Program-made: the position numbers and the translations under genes
Notes under the pieces: generated by a model
The model's input: the letters and a program-made list of their open reading frames with translations, nothing else
What the model was told of the DNA's origin: nothing
Databases searched by the model: none
Shown here: positions 37,840-51,000 of the stretch, piece after piece
Layout of the letters: every line of letters starts with the position of its first letter
How positions within the stretch are numbered: the first letter of the stretch is position 1
From: Apostichopus japonicus
Taxonomy: Eukaryota > Echinodermata > Holothuroidea > Aspidochirotida > Stichopodidae
NCBI RefSeq assembly: GCF_037975245.1
Contig: NC_092582.1
Span: 14,830,577-14,894,576, forward strand
Direction of reading: 5' to 3'
DNA: 64,000 nt

Positions 37840-38452
37840 TGATTATTTTAGGCCTAATTATTAAAATGTTGTTAGTGCTTAACCATTAGCTTAATCACGT
37901 TGATTTGTTTTACGTCTTTACAGGAAAACCAGAAAATTGTTCCAAGCAACAGCTAGACTGTAAACCAGGCTCTTAAAGAATATGTTTGTTGGGAACCTGA
38001 ATTCAAAGAATTCGAAAAAAGCCAAGAAAACAACCGGTATCTTAACTTCAGGAAGACTCCGTACCACCTACTTTGGGCTATCACCCAAAGAAGTGAGAAC
38101 ATTTTGCGTATTTCAGTGTGTAACCGATGTCGTCAATCTTTTTTAAAGAAATGTTTACCACTTTCTAACATACTAAAACACAAGGAGCATAAGCAAGGTA
38201 ACAGAGAGATGGAAGGAAAGGAAATGAAACCTTTATCTCGTGTATGTCTTATATTTTCGCACAAACAAGTTGATAATTTGCTCGGAAATATTGCCAAGTC
38301 AAAACAAATTTCCCGAATAAAACTGAGCTTGTTCTATTTATTGGGCATTTGGCTTTCCATAAACATATGTAGCATAATATCATAATTTGCATGCCGATTT
38401 CTTTATTGAATGAGACACGCAGTTAGAAATAGATAAATAAATACTTAGAAAT
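37840..38452. other. Upstream flank of the zinc-finger gene
   Basis: No convincing exon. An in-frame TAA at 38438-38440 lies 12 bases before the first ATG of the zinc-finger gene. A TAG at 38448 could be a splice acceptor for a 5' untranslated exon. The open frame 38104-38385 shows no known domain. Confidence 0.35.
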
Positions 38453-38588
38453 ATGTCACGAAGAAATTCAGAATATAAGCGAAGCAGTACTCATCAAGCT
38501 GGTTTAACCGAGAGACTACTTGGACATGATGCAAAAGAGAGAATTACGTCGACATTGAAGGCTCTAGGGATCTACAAAGGAGACGGTG
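38453..38588 (+). CDS. Zinc-finger gene exon 1 (start)
   Basis: The first ATG after an in-frame stop; encodes MSRRNSEYKRSS and then LTERLLGHDAKERI. I chose the donor GTCAGT at 38589 (phase 1); a GT four bases earlier (38586) also keeps the frame and would remove one glycine. Confidence 0.7.
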
Positions 38589-41500
38589 GTCAGTGCACTT
38601 TGCTCGTCCTTGTTTACACATGGCCTAACGATAGGCAGCATATAGGCCTAGCCTGCGTAGCTTAAATTAAGGCCTAGAATTATTTAACTAGTATGATACT
38701 ATCAGTGTAACATCCAGCACGTTCTAGTTGATTCAGTATAGGCCTAGGCTAAAATCCTACACTTAAGCTGTATGCACACCCTGTCGCATCACCAACTTGC
38801 AGTTAGAATGTTTTGTTCTTAGTAAAGACGATGTTCTATGTAGCATGGTGGGCTCAGAATTGACACACTTAAGGATTTGAATAACGATGTCTATCAAGGA
38901 AAAATCCAAATCACTCAACTGTATGTGTTTTTTATATGTGTAGTTCCTCAGAAATGTTATGATCTCAAAATATTTAAGGTTCTGTGCTTATGCACCGTAC
39001 AATTGAGCAGAATTTGACCACAAAATGTCTGCTGTGTCAAGTTCTTTCATACCCCTAAATTGACACATTGGTCGATAAGCTAACTGTAGTGTAGGCCTTA
39101 GTCTACATCCATTGAATTTAGATGCTGTGTGCTATGCTCTGAGTCTCTAAGCTCAGACAGGTCAGGTCCCAGAGAGTAGTGTTATCATATTGAGGTAATG
39201 TTGGTTATTTTTAGGGTGTAAGATTTGATTTCCAAATGCCCAAAAGACTTGCAAAACTGGGTGGAGGGTGTAAAAAGCTAAAAAATACCACAATTTGGTC
39301 AGCAAATAGCTGAAATGGATTCAAACTCATGAAATATGTGATTCTGCTTGACTGCAAAAGTTAAGGTGGCCTGCTGTATCGTTGCTATTAATAATTTAAG
39401 GTGCGTCAATTATGAAGCCTTTACTATACTGCAAATGTATATGCACTAATGCCAAGGTTGTGAAAAGTAAAGTATCGTATACTTCGTACACTACTGACCC
39501 TTGCGGCCGTGACCGCACTTGCTTTCTACCTCACGGCCGCACGTACCTATGACAAGCTAGCTGGAGTACAACGATACATGCAGTACTGTACTGTGCATGT
39601 GGGCGTACCGCATGCTCGTTAAATATTGCTGCAATGTACATATTGTATACCCTGGGCTAACCCTAGTCTCTGGAAATGATCAGAAACAATTAAGGAAATT
39701 TTTTCACCACCAGAGAATTCATGGTATTTTGAAAACAAAAAAAAGAAAAAGATGCAGGAAAACAAATTTTTGTTGACATAAAAAAAACTGAAGTCAGGAT
39801 TGTTTACATAATTTGCTGGTGATAACATACTGTAGGCCGACAGAAAGATCTTGAAGCAGCATGTAAATTATTTTTGTGTTTTCTTTGGGCAGGCAATATA
39901 CTGTACCTTCACACACTTGCTTTTCAGATATAGAAACCACAATTGCAATGCTCTGTCGTGTAGTTACTGTACTGGGATCAATGGTTTGCAAACAATAACA
40001 ATTTTATCCATTCAGCCTTGGACTTGGCTGTTGAACTTTTAGACATTTCCAGAGTGTACATTCAGTTGTGAAGCAGATATATGCATGCATGATGCATACA
40101 GGCCCACTTGCGGTGATGATATTTACATAGGTGTTGATGTGAGGCTTCCCTACAGTTTTGAAAGGACATAAAACCCAGATGAAATCATGTAGCATTTTCT
40201 GTGATTCACATCCTTGTTGAGCAAGAGGTTCAGCCAGTCAAATTAGGCTACAATCCATCAATCAATTATATATCAAGTGAAGGGCAAGATCTTAAGATTG
40301 GGTTTTGAACTAGCAGTGTGGAATGTTTTTCTCTTCAATATAAGTTTTACATTGTTTGCGTACCATTAGAAGATATACCATTAGACCATAAGAGGATATT
40401 TCATAAACTTGTACGTGTGCAGTATTCTGTGAAACAGATCATAGCTATTGCCTTGTGTGTTTTTTACTCTTTGCAGGTCAGAGCAGCTCCAGCGGATCGC
40501 ATGCCAAAAGTACGGATCTTGATCTTCCGCTGTGGGATCTTCCAAAGTCTACCGGAAATAAAGAAGATAGGCATTCCAGCAGTTGGACTACCCCTGAGGG
40601 TAACCCAACCCTCGATGATAGAGGTCCACACCTGAGGGAGCATCACTCAGACTACGGCGCATCACACAGAGATGATTCACACAGAGTGCATCCGGAGCAT
40701 TCCACAATTCAGGAAAGATCGTTGTACGACCCAACTGATCAGTTCCATGTTAAGCCAGATGACACAAGCTTCGGTTTGCCGTATCATGAAAACAATGCTG
40801 GTAACATAGTTCCATATGGTCAAGAGCAACAGCAGCAGCAGTGGAATGAAAGTTCCTATACGCAAAATGAAACCGGTCTTCTAAGCCAGGAAGGTAATTT
40901 CAGCTCCACTGGTGGGAGTGACACCAATGCTAACAATGCATGGAATTCACACCCATTCAACAACCCCCCTTCTAGTTATGCTCCCTCTGGTGCACAAGAC
41001 CCGGTTACTTCGAGCTTTGGTCCGCCTTGGCAACAGGGCAGTCCCAACCCACCTCCATTATTCAATGGACCTTACAACTCTGCAGCGATTCATCCGTCAG
41101 GTGATGCCATCAAAGGTACTAACTTAATAGGGAACAGTAAAACCCCCGATCAACCCCGGCAGCCACGGGGACTGTTCGATGCAGTAAAGAAAACCACTTA
41201 TGTCAACCCATCTCGCCCAAACCTGAAGCCTCTCGTGGAAGTGACCATATCTAATCCAGCAGCTTTAACTCTACCAAAAGGCGACGTTGTTCCAAACAGG
41301 GACGCGACAAAATTAACTGGGGAGGGAAAGGGTGCACGAAAGGAACATGGAGGAAGTGGTACGAAAAGAAGTCACGAAAAGTCACATCCAGGTGGCCATG
41401 AGAGACCTTCCAAGGAAGCCAAGCTATTGCCAGACATAAAGAAGAGGGTAAGTTAGTTTCAACAGTGACTACTTTATGACGACTATATGGATGATCTATT

Positions 41501-42023
41501 TCCAGTATTGCATCGCAAAATGCTATGCAGTACAGTCAAATTATTGTACAAACTTGTACAAAGATGTGTAGCTCAGTTTGTTTGTATGTATGGAACCACA
41601 TTGTTTCTTATATCTAAGGTGTAAAATTTAGAGACTTCAACACTGCTACACAAAATTTGAATGCTAACTTATATACCCTGCCTTACTAAGTTCATAATTG
41701 GTTTTGTTATTTGGGGAGGGGGGGGGGTGGTGTAGGAGGGATTTCCTACACAAAACTTGAACACTAAATTATTTCCTGGGCTCTGAAATATTAAAACTTG
41801 CTATCTGAGAATTAATTGTTGTTGTAGTGTAGTAATTACCATGTGATGTAATATTATACTGTTTAGCTGTTTAACCACGTTTCCTTCTTCTTTTTCTTCT
41901 TCTTCAGAGGCCACTCGTCCTACCCGGGGAGAATGAACTGAAGCATTACGAGAACGATCCAGAACGATTACCGTTGATTCGCAAGATAATGAAGGGCAGT
42001 CCCGCCCATCAGGTACTATATAT

Positions 42024-42088
<65 letters not shown>

Positions 42089-45000
42089 TATCAGGGAATA
42101 ATGTAGATGTTATAAGAGACATCAGGGACTTCAAAACCACTCCACAAAAGTTGAACACTAAATTGTTCCCTTCACATGTGTCTTAGCAATAACTAAGTTG
42201 CAAGATATCGATACCATGTAATGGCCATTGGTACTCTACAGTAGCATTTATTGGATGGTACGACAATATGGATATCAGCAAATCTGGGTTAAATAAAGTC
42301 CCTTGCAGGAATTGTGCAATTTGAGTGGGCTTGTAATGTGGTGTAACGTTGAGTATTATTACGTCGGGTCATATGTAACCTGGTTGCAAACATTAGAACT
42401 GATCATGCATACCTTGCATGAATTACAAATGTGGTATGTAGATGCCCCTTACAGGAAATAATTAGGCATGGCAAAATGCTTTGCGAAATGATCAGACTGT
42501 TATACGAGTGCAAAAATGTGTGGCTGTGTATTTGCACAGTGTAAAAAATTTGAACACTAAATTATACCCTGCACTTACTGAGTTCATAATACCTTTCGGT
42601 ATTTGGGGGGGAGGGAGGAAGGGTGATGGGAGGATAATGATCAATTTGAAATATTGCCCAGGTGGGTATTAGATTTTGCAGAGGTGTAGTGTTTTCTTTT
42701 TTGGTAAACCTTTGTACTGCATTTCTAATATGGTACTGCAATTCACATCGAATATCTCATCCCCAATTTTGCTTTTACTTTACATTTCTCATTTGGAACC
42801 ACAGTTTTCATTTTGCAGGATGAAATTTGCAAGAAATTTACTACTAGATATCTTCAAGAATCTGTGTATTGTAGTACAGTATGCCAGCTCCTGTAGTTAA
42901 GATGGTTGTGCTTTGCACCTCATTGGATCTTCCCCTTGTCTTCTCAGATGGAAACATTGCAACTGGGTGGTATTGAAGATGCCCTTCGTGGTAAAAATAT
43001 ATTGGATTGGAAATGCTATGTTTGCAGAAAGATGACAGGAAGTTGGCAGGTGAGTTTTAAAGAATTATGAAATGATATTAAAGTTTGTAAGCATTAGATG
43101 TAGGTCAAATAAAATTTCTTAAACTGCAATTCTTTTTTTGTTGGAACCTTTACTCTTTATGCACCAAGTGCTTTCAATGAATACTGAAAGACTTACCTTG
43201 TGTGGAAGTGTCAGTGTCCAACTGATTGCAGAGTATTGTCACCTCGTTTTACTTGTTGTGTAGCCAAATTCGGAAGAGGCTCCCTTTGCAGAGTGTGGTA
43301 CAATGTCACCAGTAGATTAAATGCAGCGGTGTACATGACACTACAGCCTGAGTCCTCATCATATAGACCTTGATCCACTTGAAGTATGGCATACTTTGTG
43401 AAGCAGATCTCCCCACTTCAAAAAACAAGATTAGAGATGGATGAGGATGACTATGGTGGAACACAAGATCATATACAGACTGTGTCCTGAACCATTCTGA
43501 GGCAAACTGCACCTGGTGTCCACAAGGGTCTTGTGGAGTTACACACCTGCATCCAATCACTCTTTCAAGTATTAACAATGGAGGTAAAGGGCCACCCGTT
43601 TGGCATGCCTGCAGTGCAGCTTTGGTAGTAGCAGTTGGCTCGAAGACCAGTGAATGAATGAAACCAGTCAGAATTTTCTAGCAAGGTAAAGAGAAGCCGC
43701 CACGACAACGATCTCCTCTCGTCACAGTAACCGTTTTAAACAGATCGAGATACTGGTGGATTGCGGACAAGAAACCTACCGATGGCAGAGAGGACAGTCT
43801 ATTCTCTGCAAGACACATTCACCCTTTACCTGGAGGCAACATCAGATCAATGAATGCAAGATATATGATTAAGGTTGGAGTGAAGTCGAGGATGAGATGT
43901 AGGAAATGATCAGAGATTTACTCTGTAGTACTGATGTTTTATTAAACCAATATACTTTAATAATAGATGTAAACACTGTTTGTTGTGAGGCAGATGTGAT
44001 GAGTCTTTTCAATGTACTTCAAGGTTGAGTAATTCTTAGCTCTTTGTCTGCCTCGAGTTTAGTCTGCACTTTCCACTTTGGGGCGATAGAACATCACAAA
44101 CTTGACCAAGGTGTTAGAGTTTTGATAGGTCATATTCTTCTTTAAAGCTTTTATAGAAAATGGAATCATTCTTAATTTGTAACAAAATACACTGAATGGA
44201 ATTTAAACTGATCAGTAGTTGCAAATATCAAAATGAAACATCAGTTTAAATAGAAATGGATTGAGAAATGCGATGAAAGATTGAAAACTAATTCCAAACT
44301 TGTGTACTTGGTTTACTCATGATTTAAACTTATTCTTTATTTACCACAGACACAATAGAAAACAAAATCCCAGGAAAACCAAACAACTTTCTTATTCTCC
44401 AGTGTACCATTTAATTAATGTTAATCAGTTGCAATAAATTGTGACAGGCTTCATGCTTTGGCAATATATGACCTCCTTTTGATGCTACAAGGTTATGTCA
44501 GTGCTTCAAATACACTCTTTGAATTGTATTTGATTACATATACTCTCAAAGATAGGGCAGTGGGGGATGGGGGGGGGGGGAGATATAGTAGATACAATAA
44601 TCTATCAAGGAAAAAACACTTCAAACTGGTTGAAAACAATGTTTTCTTTAATGAAACTTAAATGCATAATTGAAGGTCTGATATAGATTTCTGTTTATAC
44701 CTGGTCCGTTGTTCTGCCATAGAAAGCTTATGCTATGCATTGATTACTGTGCAGGTACTAAGCTACTTCACAGCTGATGATGAGTTTACTGAATTTGGAT
44801 ATTTCAGTATTTTATTGGTTTGATTTGGAATATTTAGTATGCAACTGCCATGTTTATTATGAGACCATTTGTTCAAGCTCAATTATGTAAGACTTGCACT
44901 TTCACGACTGAGCTTTGGTTCAGACTAAGTGTTTCACCCCATCTTCACCCATCAAACAATGCTTGAAGCCCAAGATGCTTAAAATCTTGGAAAAAAGTCC

Positions 45001-48000
45001 TTTTCAAAGAAAAAATATTATTACTTGCCATTGTTTATCACACTTCTAATAGCATATGTACCTAGTGCAGTCATTGCATACAAGAGACAAGCCTGACGTT
45101 GTTACTCATATGTTTCTAAATTACCAGCTTATTGCACCATTTTGGAGTCTTGCACAGGAATTGAATCTTTCCAGTGGAGGAATATAGTTTTGAAACACAG
45201 TCGGATACTTTGTAAAGTACTAGGATTTATATTACATGCCTCATATTCTCTTGAAAGCAAAAAGGTAGGTGACAAAATAATAAGGCACATGGAAACCTTT
45301 GTTTAATAGTATCTAGTTGGCTTAAAGATTTGACAGCAGTGCTGTAAAACGGACTAGTGTTGGTTTCAGTTTATTGTAAAAAGTTAGTTGTGTTATTCTT
45401 TGTGTATGTACATTTTGTAGAATGTATGTGTGTAATTTATATCTGGAAAGTGTACACTATGTTTTGTAATGACTTGTACAGGGTTAGTAAAACATGTGCT
45501 GTACTGTTATCATTTGTTTCTGATTTTTTTCGAGAACTCGTCCAGTAGCATGGAAAGTGATAAAAGCTGGATATCTAAACTGATTATTTGCAATAAAGTG
45601 GGAGAGAAATGTCATCCTTCAACGATTTTCATCAGTCTGTAATTCTTTTGAGTAGTATGAGTACCCTTTTCCCTTTTTTCGTGGTATAGACACTTATTAT
45701 GTCATCACTAAGATAAAAGTTGCTTAAATAGAGCAGATGACTGACAGTAAATGTTAGCTAAATGCTTGCAGATAGATAAAGTGTGGTTATTTTTGCAGTG
45801 TTTTTCTTCCTTGTTGTTCATAACTTTTTAACAGTTTTCTATTTTCTTTCCCTCTTCTTCTACCGATTTTCCAGAACTATGTGTCCCACTGCACAAGTAA
45901 ATATCACAGAAGCTTAGTCCACAAGTTGCGGACAAACTCAAAAGTTCGCGAGATCATGCGACAACAACTGCTGGATCTGCCTTCAGCAGAAATGTGGTAT
46001 ACTGTCTTATATTGTTTGATACTTAATTTTGTATTGTCATCCTTGTCTTTCAAACAAGGATGACTCATTTTTTTAATCCGTGAGTTTAAAGCCATTGCTG
46101 CCCTTGGGCAATCATGAAGTGAAAATTATTTCAATGAGGTAGTTTTTGTGGAGTTTTGTTCGTGGAATGCAAAGTGTGGTTAAGAAGGAGCGAATTTGTT
46201 GGACACCTGGTGGATTTTGGTACGACAGAAAAATGTGTTGGACAGTATTTTGCAGCACCTGCTGCATCTACATGGGGTTATCCATGGTAAAGGACACACA
46301 GCAGGCTTTTGATAATGGCCCACGTTCCTGGGGAGAAATACCGAAAGTCGTGACTTAAAATGCTGGCTGACGTCATGCTGTATGAAGAAGGAGACTACCT
46401 GGAAAACATTCATAACAGACCACTACATTTTAAGATCATTCATTGCTAGGAAGAGGACACATGTCACACCCTGGTGGATGGCATCCTAGCCCCAGTTGAT
46501 GGATACTAAAAGGTGTGACTGAAATGCCAGTGAATGTCAACATGGTGTCAGAGGAAGAAGACTGAAGGATATTGAGATGTGTGACTTAAATTATTGCTTG
46601 TCATCACAGTGCTTGAGGAAGGAGACTGATGCTAGAAAGAATTCATGGTTAACTATAAGATTGACAGAAGTTCATCCTTTACATAGAATGGGTACAATTC
46701 ACTGTTGCAGAGCAAAACCCGTCCCAGCAAAGGATATTTAAGGTGTGACAGAAGTGCTCACTGATGTTGTCATTGGTGTGTGAGGAAGGTCATAGCAAAC
46801 ATTCCTGGCAAACCCTACAGTTACTTTAAGACATCCATTACTGAAAAGAGGACACTTGGTCACCATCAGAGCATGGCCATCCAGTTAGAAGGAGCTGTAT
46901 TATGAAGTGGTTCAAGTTCAATGCTAGATAATGTCAACATGGTGCCTCAGGAGGGGGACTGATCCCAGAAAACGTCACTGGCCATCACTGCATGTACATG
47001 AGGTCATTCATTACTGAAAAGAGGACACTTGGGCACCATCAGAGCATGACACCACAGTTAGAAGGAGCTGTATTATGAAGTGGTTCAAGTTAAATGCTAG
47101 CCAATGTCAAGATGGTGCCTCAGGAGGAAGACTGATCCCAGAAAACGTCACTGGCCATCACTGCATGTACATGAGGTAATCCATTACTGAAAAGAGGACA
47201 CTTGGGCACCATCAGAGTATGGCACCCCAGTTAGAAGGAGCTGTATTATGAAGTGGTTCAAGTTAAATGCTAGCTAATGTCAACATAGTGCCTCAGAAGG
47301 GGACTTATCCCAGAAAAAAATGCACTGGCCATCACTGCATGGTCATGAGGTCATCCATTACTGAAAGAAAGACACTTGTTCACCATGAGAGCATGACACC
47401 ACAGTTAGTAGGAGCCATATGAAGTGATTCAAGTTAAATGCTAGCCAATTTCAACATGGTGCCTCGGGAAGGGGACTGATCCCAGTAAACGTGACTGGCC
47501 ATCACTGCATGTACATTAGGTCATCCATTACCGAGAATGGGTACGTTTCACTGTTGGAGAGCGACACCTTAGTCCAAGTGAACGATATGGAAAGGTGTGA
47601 CACAAGTGCCTCCTGATGTTGTGATTGGTGGGTGAGGAAGGAGACGTAGCAACATTCCTGGTAAATCTCACACTTAAGTTAAAAGACATCCATTACATCA
47701 GATCATGGCACCCCAATTCTAGGAAGAGCTGTATGGAGTGGTTCAAGTTAAATGCTAGCTAATGTCAACATGGTTCTTCAGGAGAGAGAAGGATGGTAGA
47801 AAACATCTCTGCATATAGGTGAGGTCATCCATTTCTGGCAAGAGAAATGACACACAACAGTCTTGAACAATATCAACCAAAGACATCGGGAGGTATAATG
47901 AAAATGTGAGTTAAATATAAACTTAGATCTACATGGTGTCACCTCCATATGATTGTGAAGCAGGCATGCCGTGTACCTGGAACCTTCACAGACCAAGTAA

Positions 48001-51000
48001 ACTCTTATTGTTCCTTCAAAATCAGGTGATGGTTTTGGTCAAGAGTTTAACCCTGGAGATGTGACATAGAGAAAATTTGACCACATGGATACTTCTTACA
48101 GGCAGGAACAGCATCTTCTTCATTTTCTAAAATGCCAGTTTGATGTAGTGAGTACTGTCTTTCAGTGAGAGACATCAGCCTGTGACGAGTCAATGACCAA
48201 ATATACATGTTTGTTTCCAGAAGATAAAAAGGCCCAGCAAAATTGAAAGCAATTACAAACAAGGAAAAAAGATAAGCTGATGGATGGACCACTGTCAAAC
48301 AATTCTTAACAACTTCTCTCACCTGGGCATTGCAGATACAGCGGAACACGGCTTAGACTTGAAATGACATTTATGGAGTTCCTGTTGATGAAGAGATTTG
48401 AAAAATGTAGAAGTGAGATTTTGCTGGGAGAGGAGAGTATTACAAGTATTGCAGTATTAATCGTGTGTCATCCCAGATGAATGTAAAGTGACAGTTTCTA
48501 TATATATTTTTGGTGAATGCCTGTGCATAATCCGATGAGATGTCATTCATTTTCTCTGAGACGGGTAACTAGATGTTTTCAAGCCTTTGTTTCATTGAGA
48601 CTGTATAATTTCAAAGGTATGGAAATTACAGAAGCAGTTGGGGAACCAGTACATGTGAGCAGACATTTGAAAGCAGCTAACTTTGAGTGGAAGATGTTAG
48701 CCATCTTGAGATGTTCTGTTCGCCTTATGTATCTCACTTTTGAATATAGCAGATAGAACTTTGCATGACAGAAGGAGTTGGTGAAATTTTGTTGACTGCT
48801 GTAAAATATGAGCTATGCCATTGACACAAAGAAGCCATTCCTTTGGACATTAAGTCTGTTACAGTCACAAGATGCCCATTTGACGTGATTTCGTTTTATC
48901 AGCTGTGATAACAAGTTGTGAAGTAGTATTGTTAAGTTGTGTCCACCAAAAGAAGGAAACAGGCCATTAACAGAGCTCTTGATAAAAGATGAACATTAGG
49001 TGTGGTCAACTAGCTAATGAATGTGAAATCACTGTAGGAAGCGGCCCAATGTAAAACATAGGAGAAGATAAATCCAGCATTGAAGACATGCAGAGGTGAT
49101 ACTGTCAACAGATCCAGGCAAAAAACAACAGCTGCAGTACACACATACCACACTACCATGCTCTGGGCATGTCAGGAGGAAGGTGCATCCTGATAGAATG
49201 AAGAGGATGGAGACATTTAAAACAGTGAAGAAGTATAGAGAAGATAACAGGAGTTTTAAGAAGTATTAAAAGAAGACTCTCATATGAATTGATTTATTGC
49301 GGATGACGGTTACCTACAAGATATCATAGTGACCTAAAGAAGAATAGAGGACCTGTTAAAGAGATGAGTCATATGTGAGTCGGGTAGCATCTTGTGATGT
49401 TGGCCAACATCAAGGACCAGACAGTATCAAGCTCAGTAGTATTGAGTCAAATCTTTCAATAGTAACAACCGGTGGTACCCACTGTTGGACATTCAAAACA
49501 TCTTTCGCCATGTTGAAGTACAATGTACGCAAATATCCATTTCTGCCAATGATTAAAAAGGGAACAGTTGTTTCCAAGCCTGGAATTGTCCAGTGTTCCT
49601 GCTCCAGAGAGTCTTAGCAGAGATTTTGAGATGCATCTTTATACAAGGGCAGTTAACTGTTAACTTCATAATGGGTCCATCAAGATAAATGGAACAATGA
49701 CTTATTCAAAGTTTGCTTGAATATAACAGAAGGAGTCAAGTGAGGAGCCCTTCCAAGGAAGAACAAGACACAAACTACCTTGTTTGTTCCTGCGATGGAA
49801 ATCAGGGTACAGTAGTATCACATCAAGACCTATAAATGAAGGTGAATCCAGCCAGATATGATATGTTATAATGTTGTTGTTTCCAGTGCAATGTATCAGC
49901 CAGGTGACATTAGATAACAGTCAGCAACTGGATGCCCACAACATATCAGAGTGCCTCCTGGCCACACCCACTTGTCTTCACAGAGGTTTGACGCATTGAT
50001 GGCAGACAGCATTTACCCAATCCGGATGTCAGACAGAATATTCCCCAATATGTATCGTCGCACTCAGTTGGCTTCAGAGAGCTATCACACATGCTTTATA
50101 TGAGACAGCATCTATCCACTTGATCTCAGGGAGAATAAACAGCTTGGTACAGAGTGCCTTCACCCACATGTCTACACAGAGGTTTTCATTCATTTGATAT
50201 GAAGCAACACTTGCCCATTTAATGTCAGACCGACTAATCTATTCATCCACCATGTGTCACTGTGCTTTCATCCACTTGGTCTCCGAGAGCTTGTGGCAGA
50301 AGAAACAACAGATTGATGTCATGGTACCCACTTGATATTTTGGCTTCAGAGAGATTTTACCTGCTGAGTATGAGACAGCATTTATCCATTTGATGTAAGG
50401 GAGAAGAATCAGCTTGGTATCAGAGTGCCTTCAACCACATGTCTACGAAGAGGTTTCCATGCACTTGATATGAAGCAACACTTGCACACTTGATGTCAGA
50501 CCGACTATTCATCCACTACGTGTCACTGTGCTTTCATCTATTTGGTCTCAGAGAGCTTTGTGGCAGAAGAAACAACAGATTGATGTCATGGTACCTGCAC
50601 CCACTTGATATCTTGGCTTCAGAGAGATTTTGCCTGCTAAGTATGAGACAGCATTACCCATTTGATGTCAGGGAGAGTGTACACCGACTTAGTATCAGAG
50701 AGCTTTTACCCACTTGGCTTCACACTGTGATGCAGCACAGATCCACTTGATGTCTGGCAGAAACAAAAACATTTGGTATCAGAGTGCTTCACCCACTTGG
50801 CTTCAGAGAGATTTTGCCTGCTAAAGATAAGATGGCATGTACCCATTTGATGTCAGAGTGTAAAACCTACTTAGTATTTGAGATCTCGTACACACAATTG
50901 ACCTTACACTGTGAGACAGCTCATATCCACTTGATGTGTCTGGTAGAGGGAATGGCCGTTTGGCATCAGAGTGCTGTTCCTGTTGGCCTTCAGAGAGATG

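Noticed and set aside
40318-40635. 105-residue frame overlapping exon 2 in another frame
   Set aside because: It crosses the intron 1 acceptor and is out of frame with the coherent exon chain.
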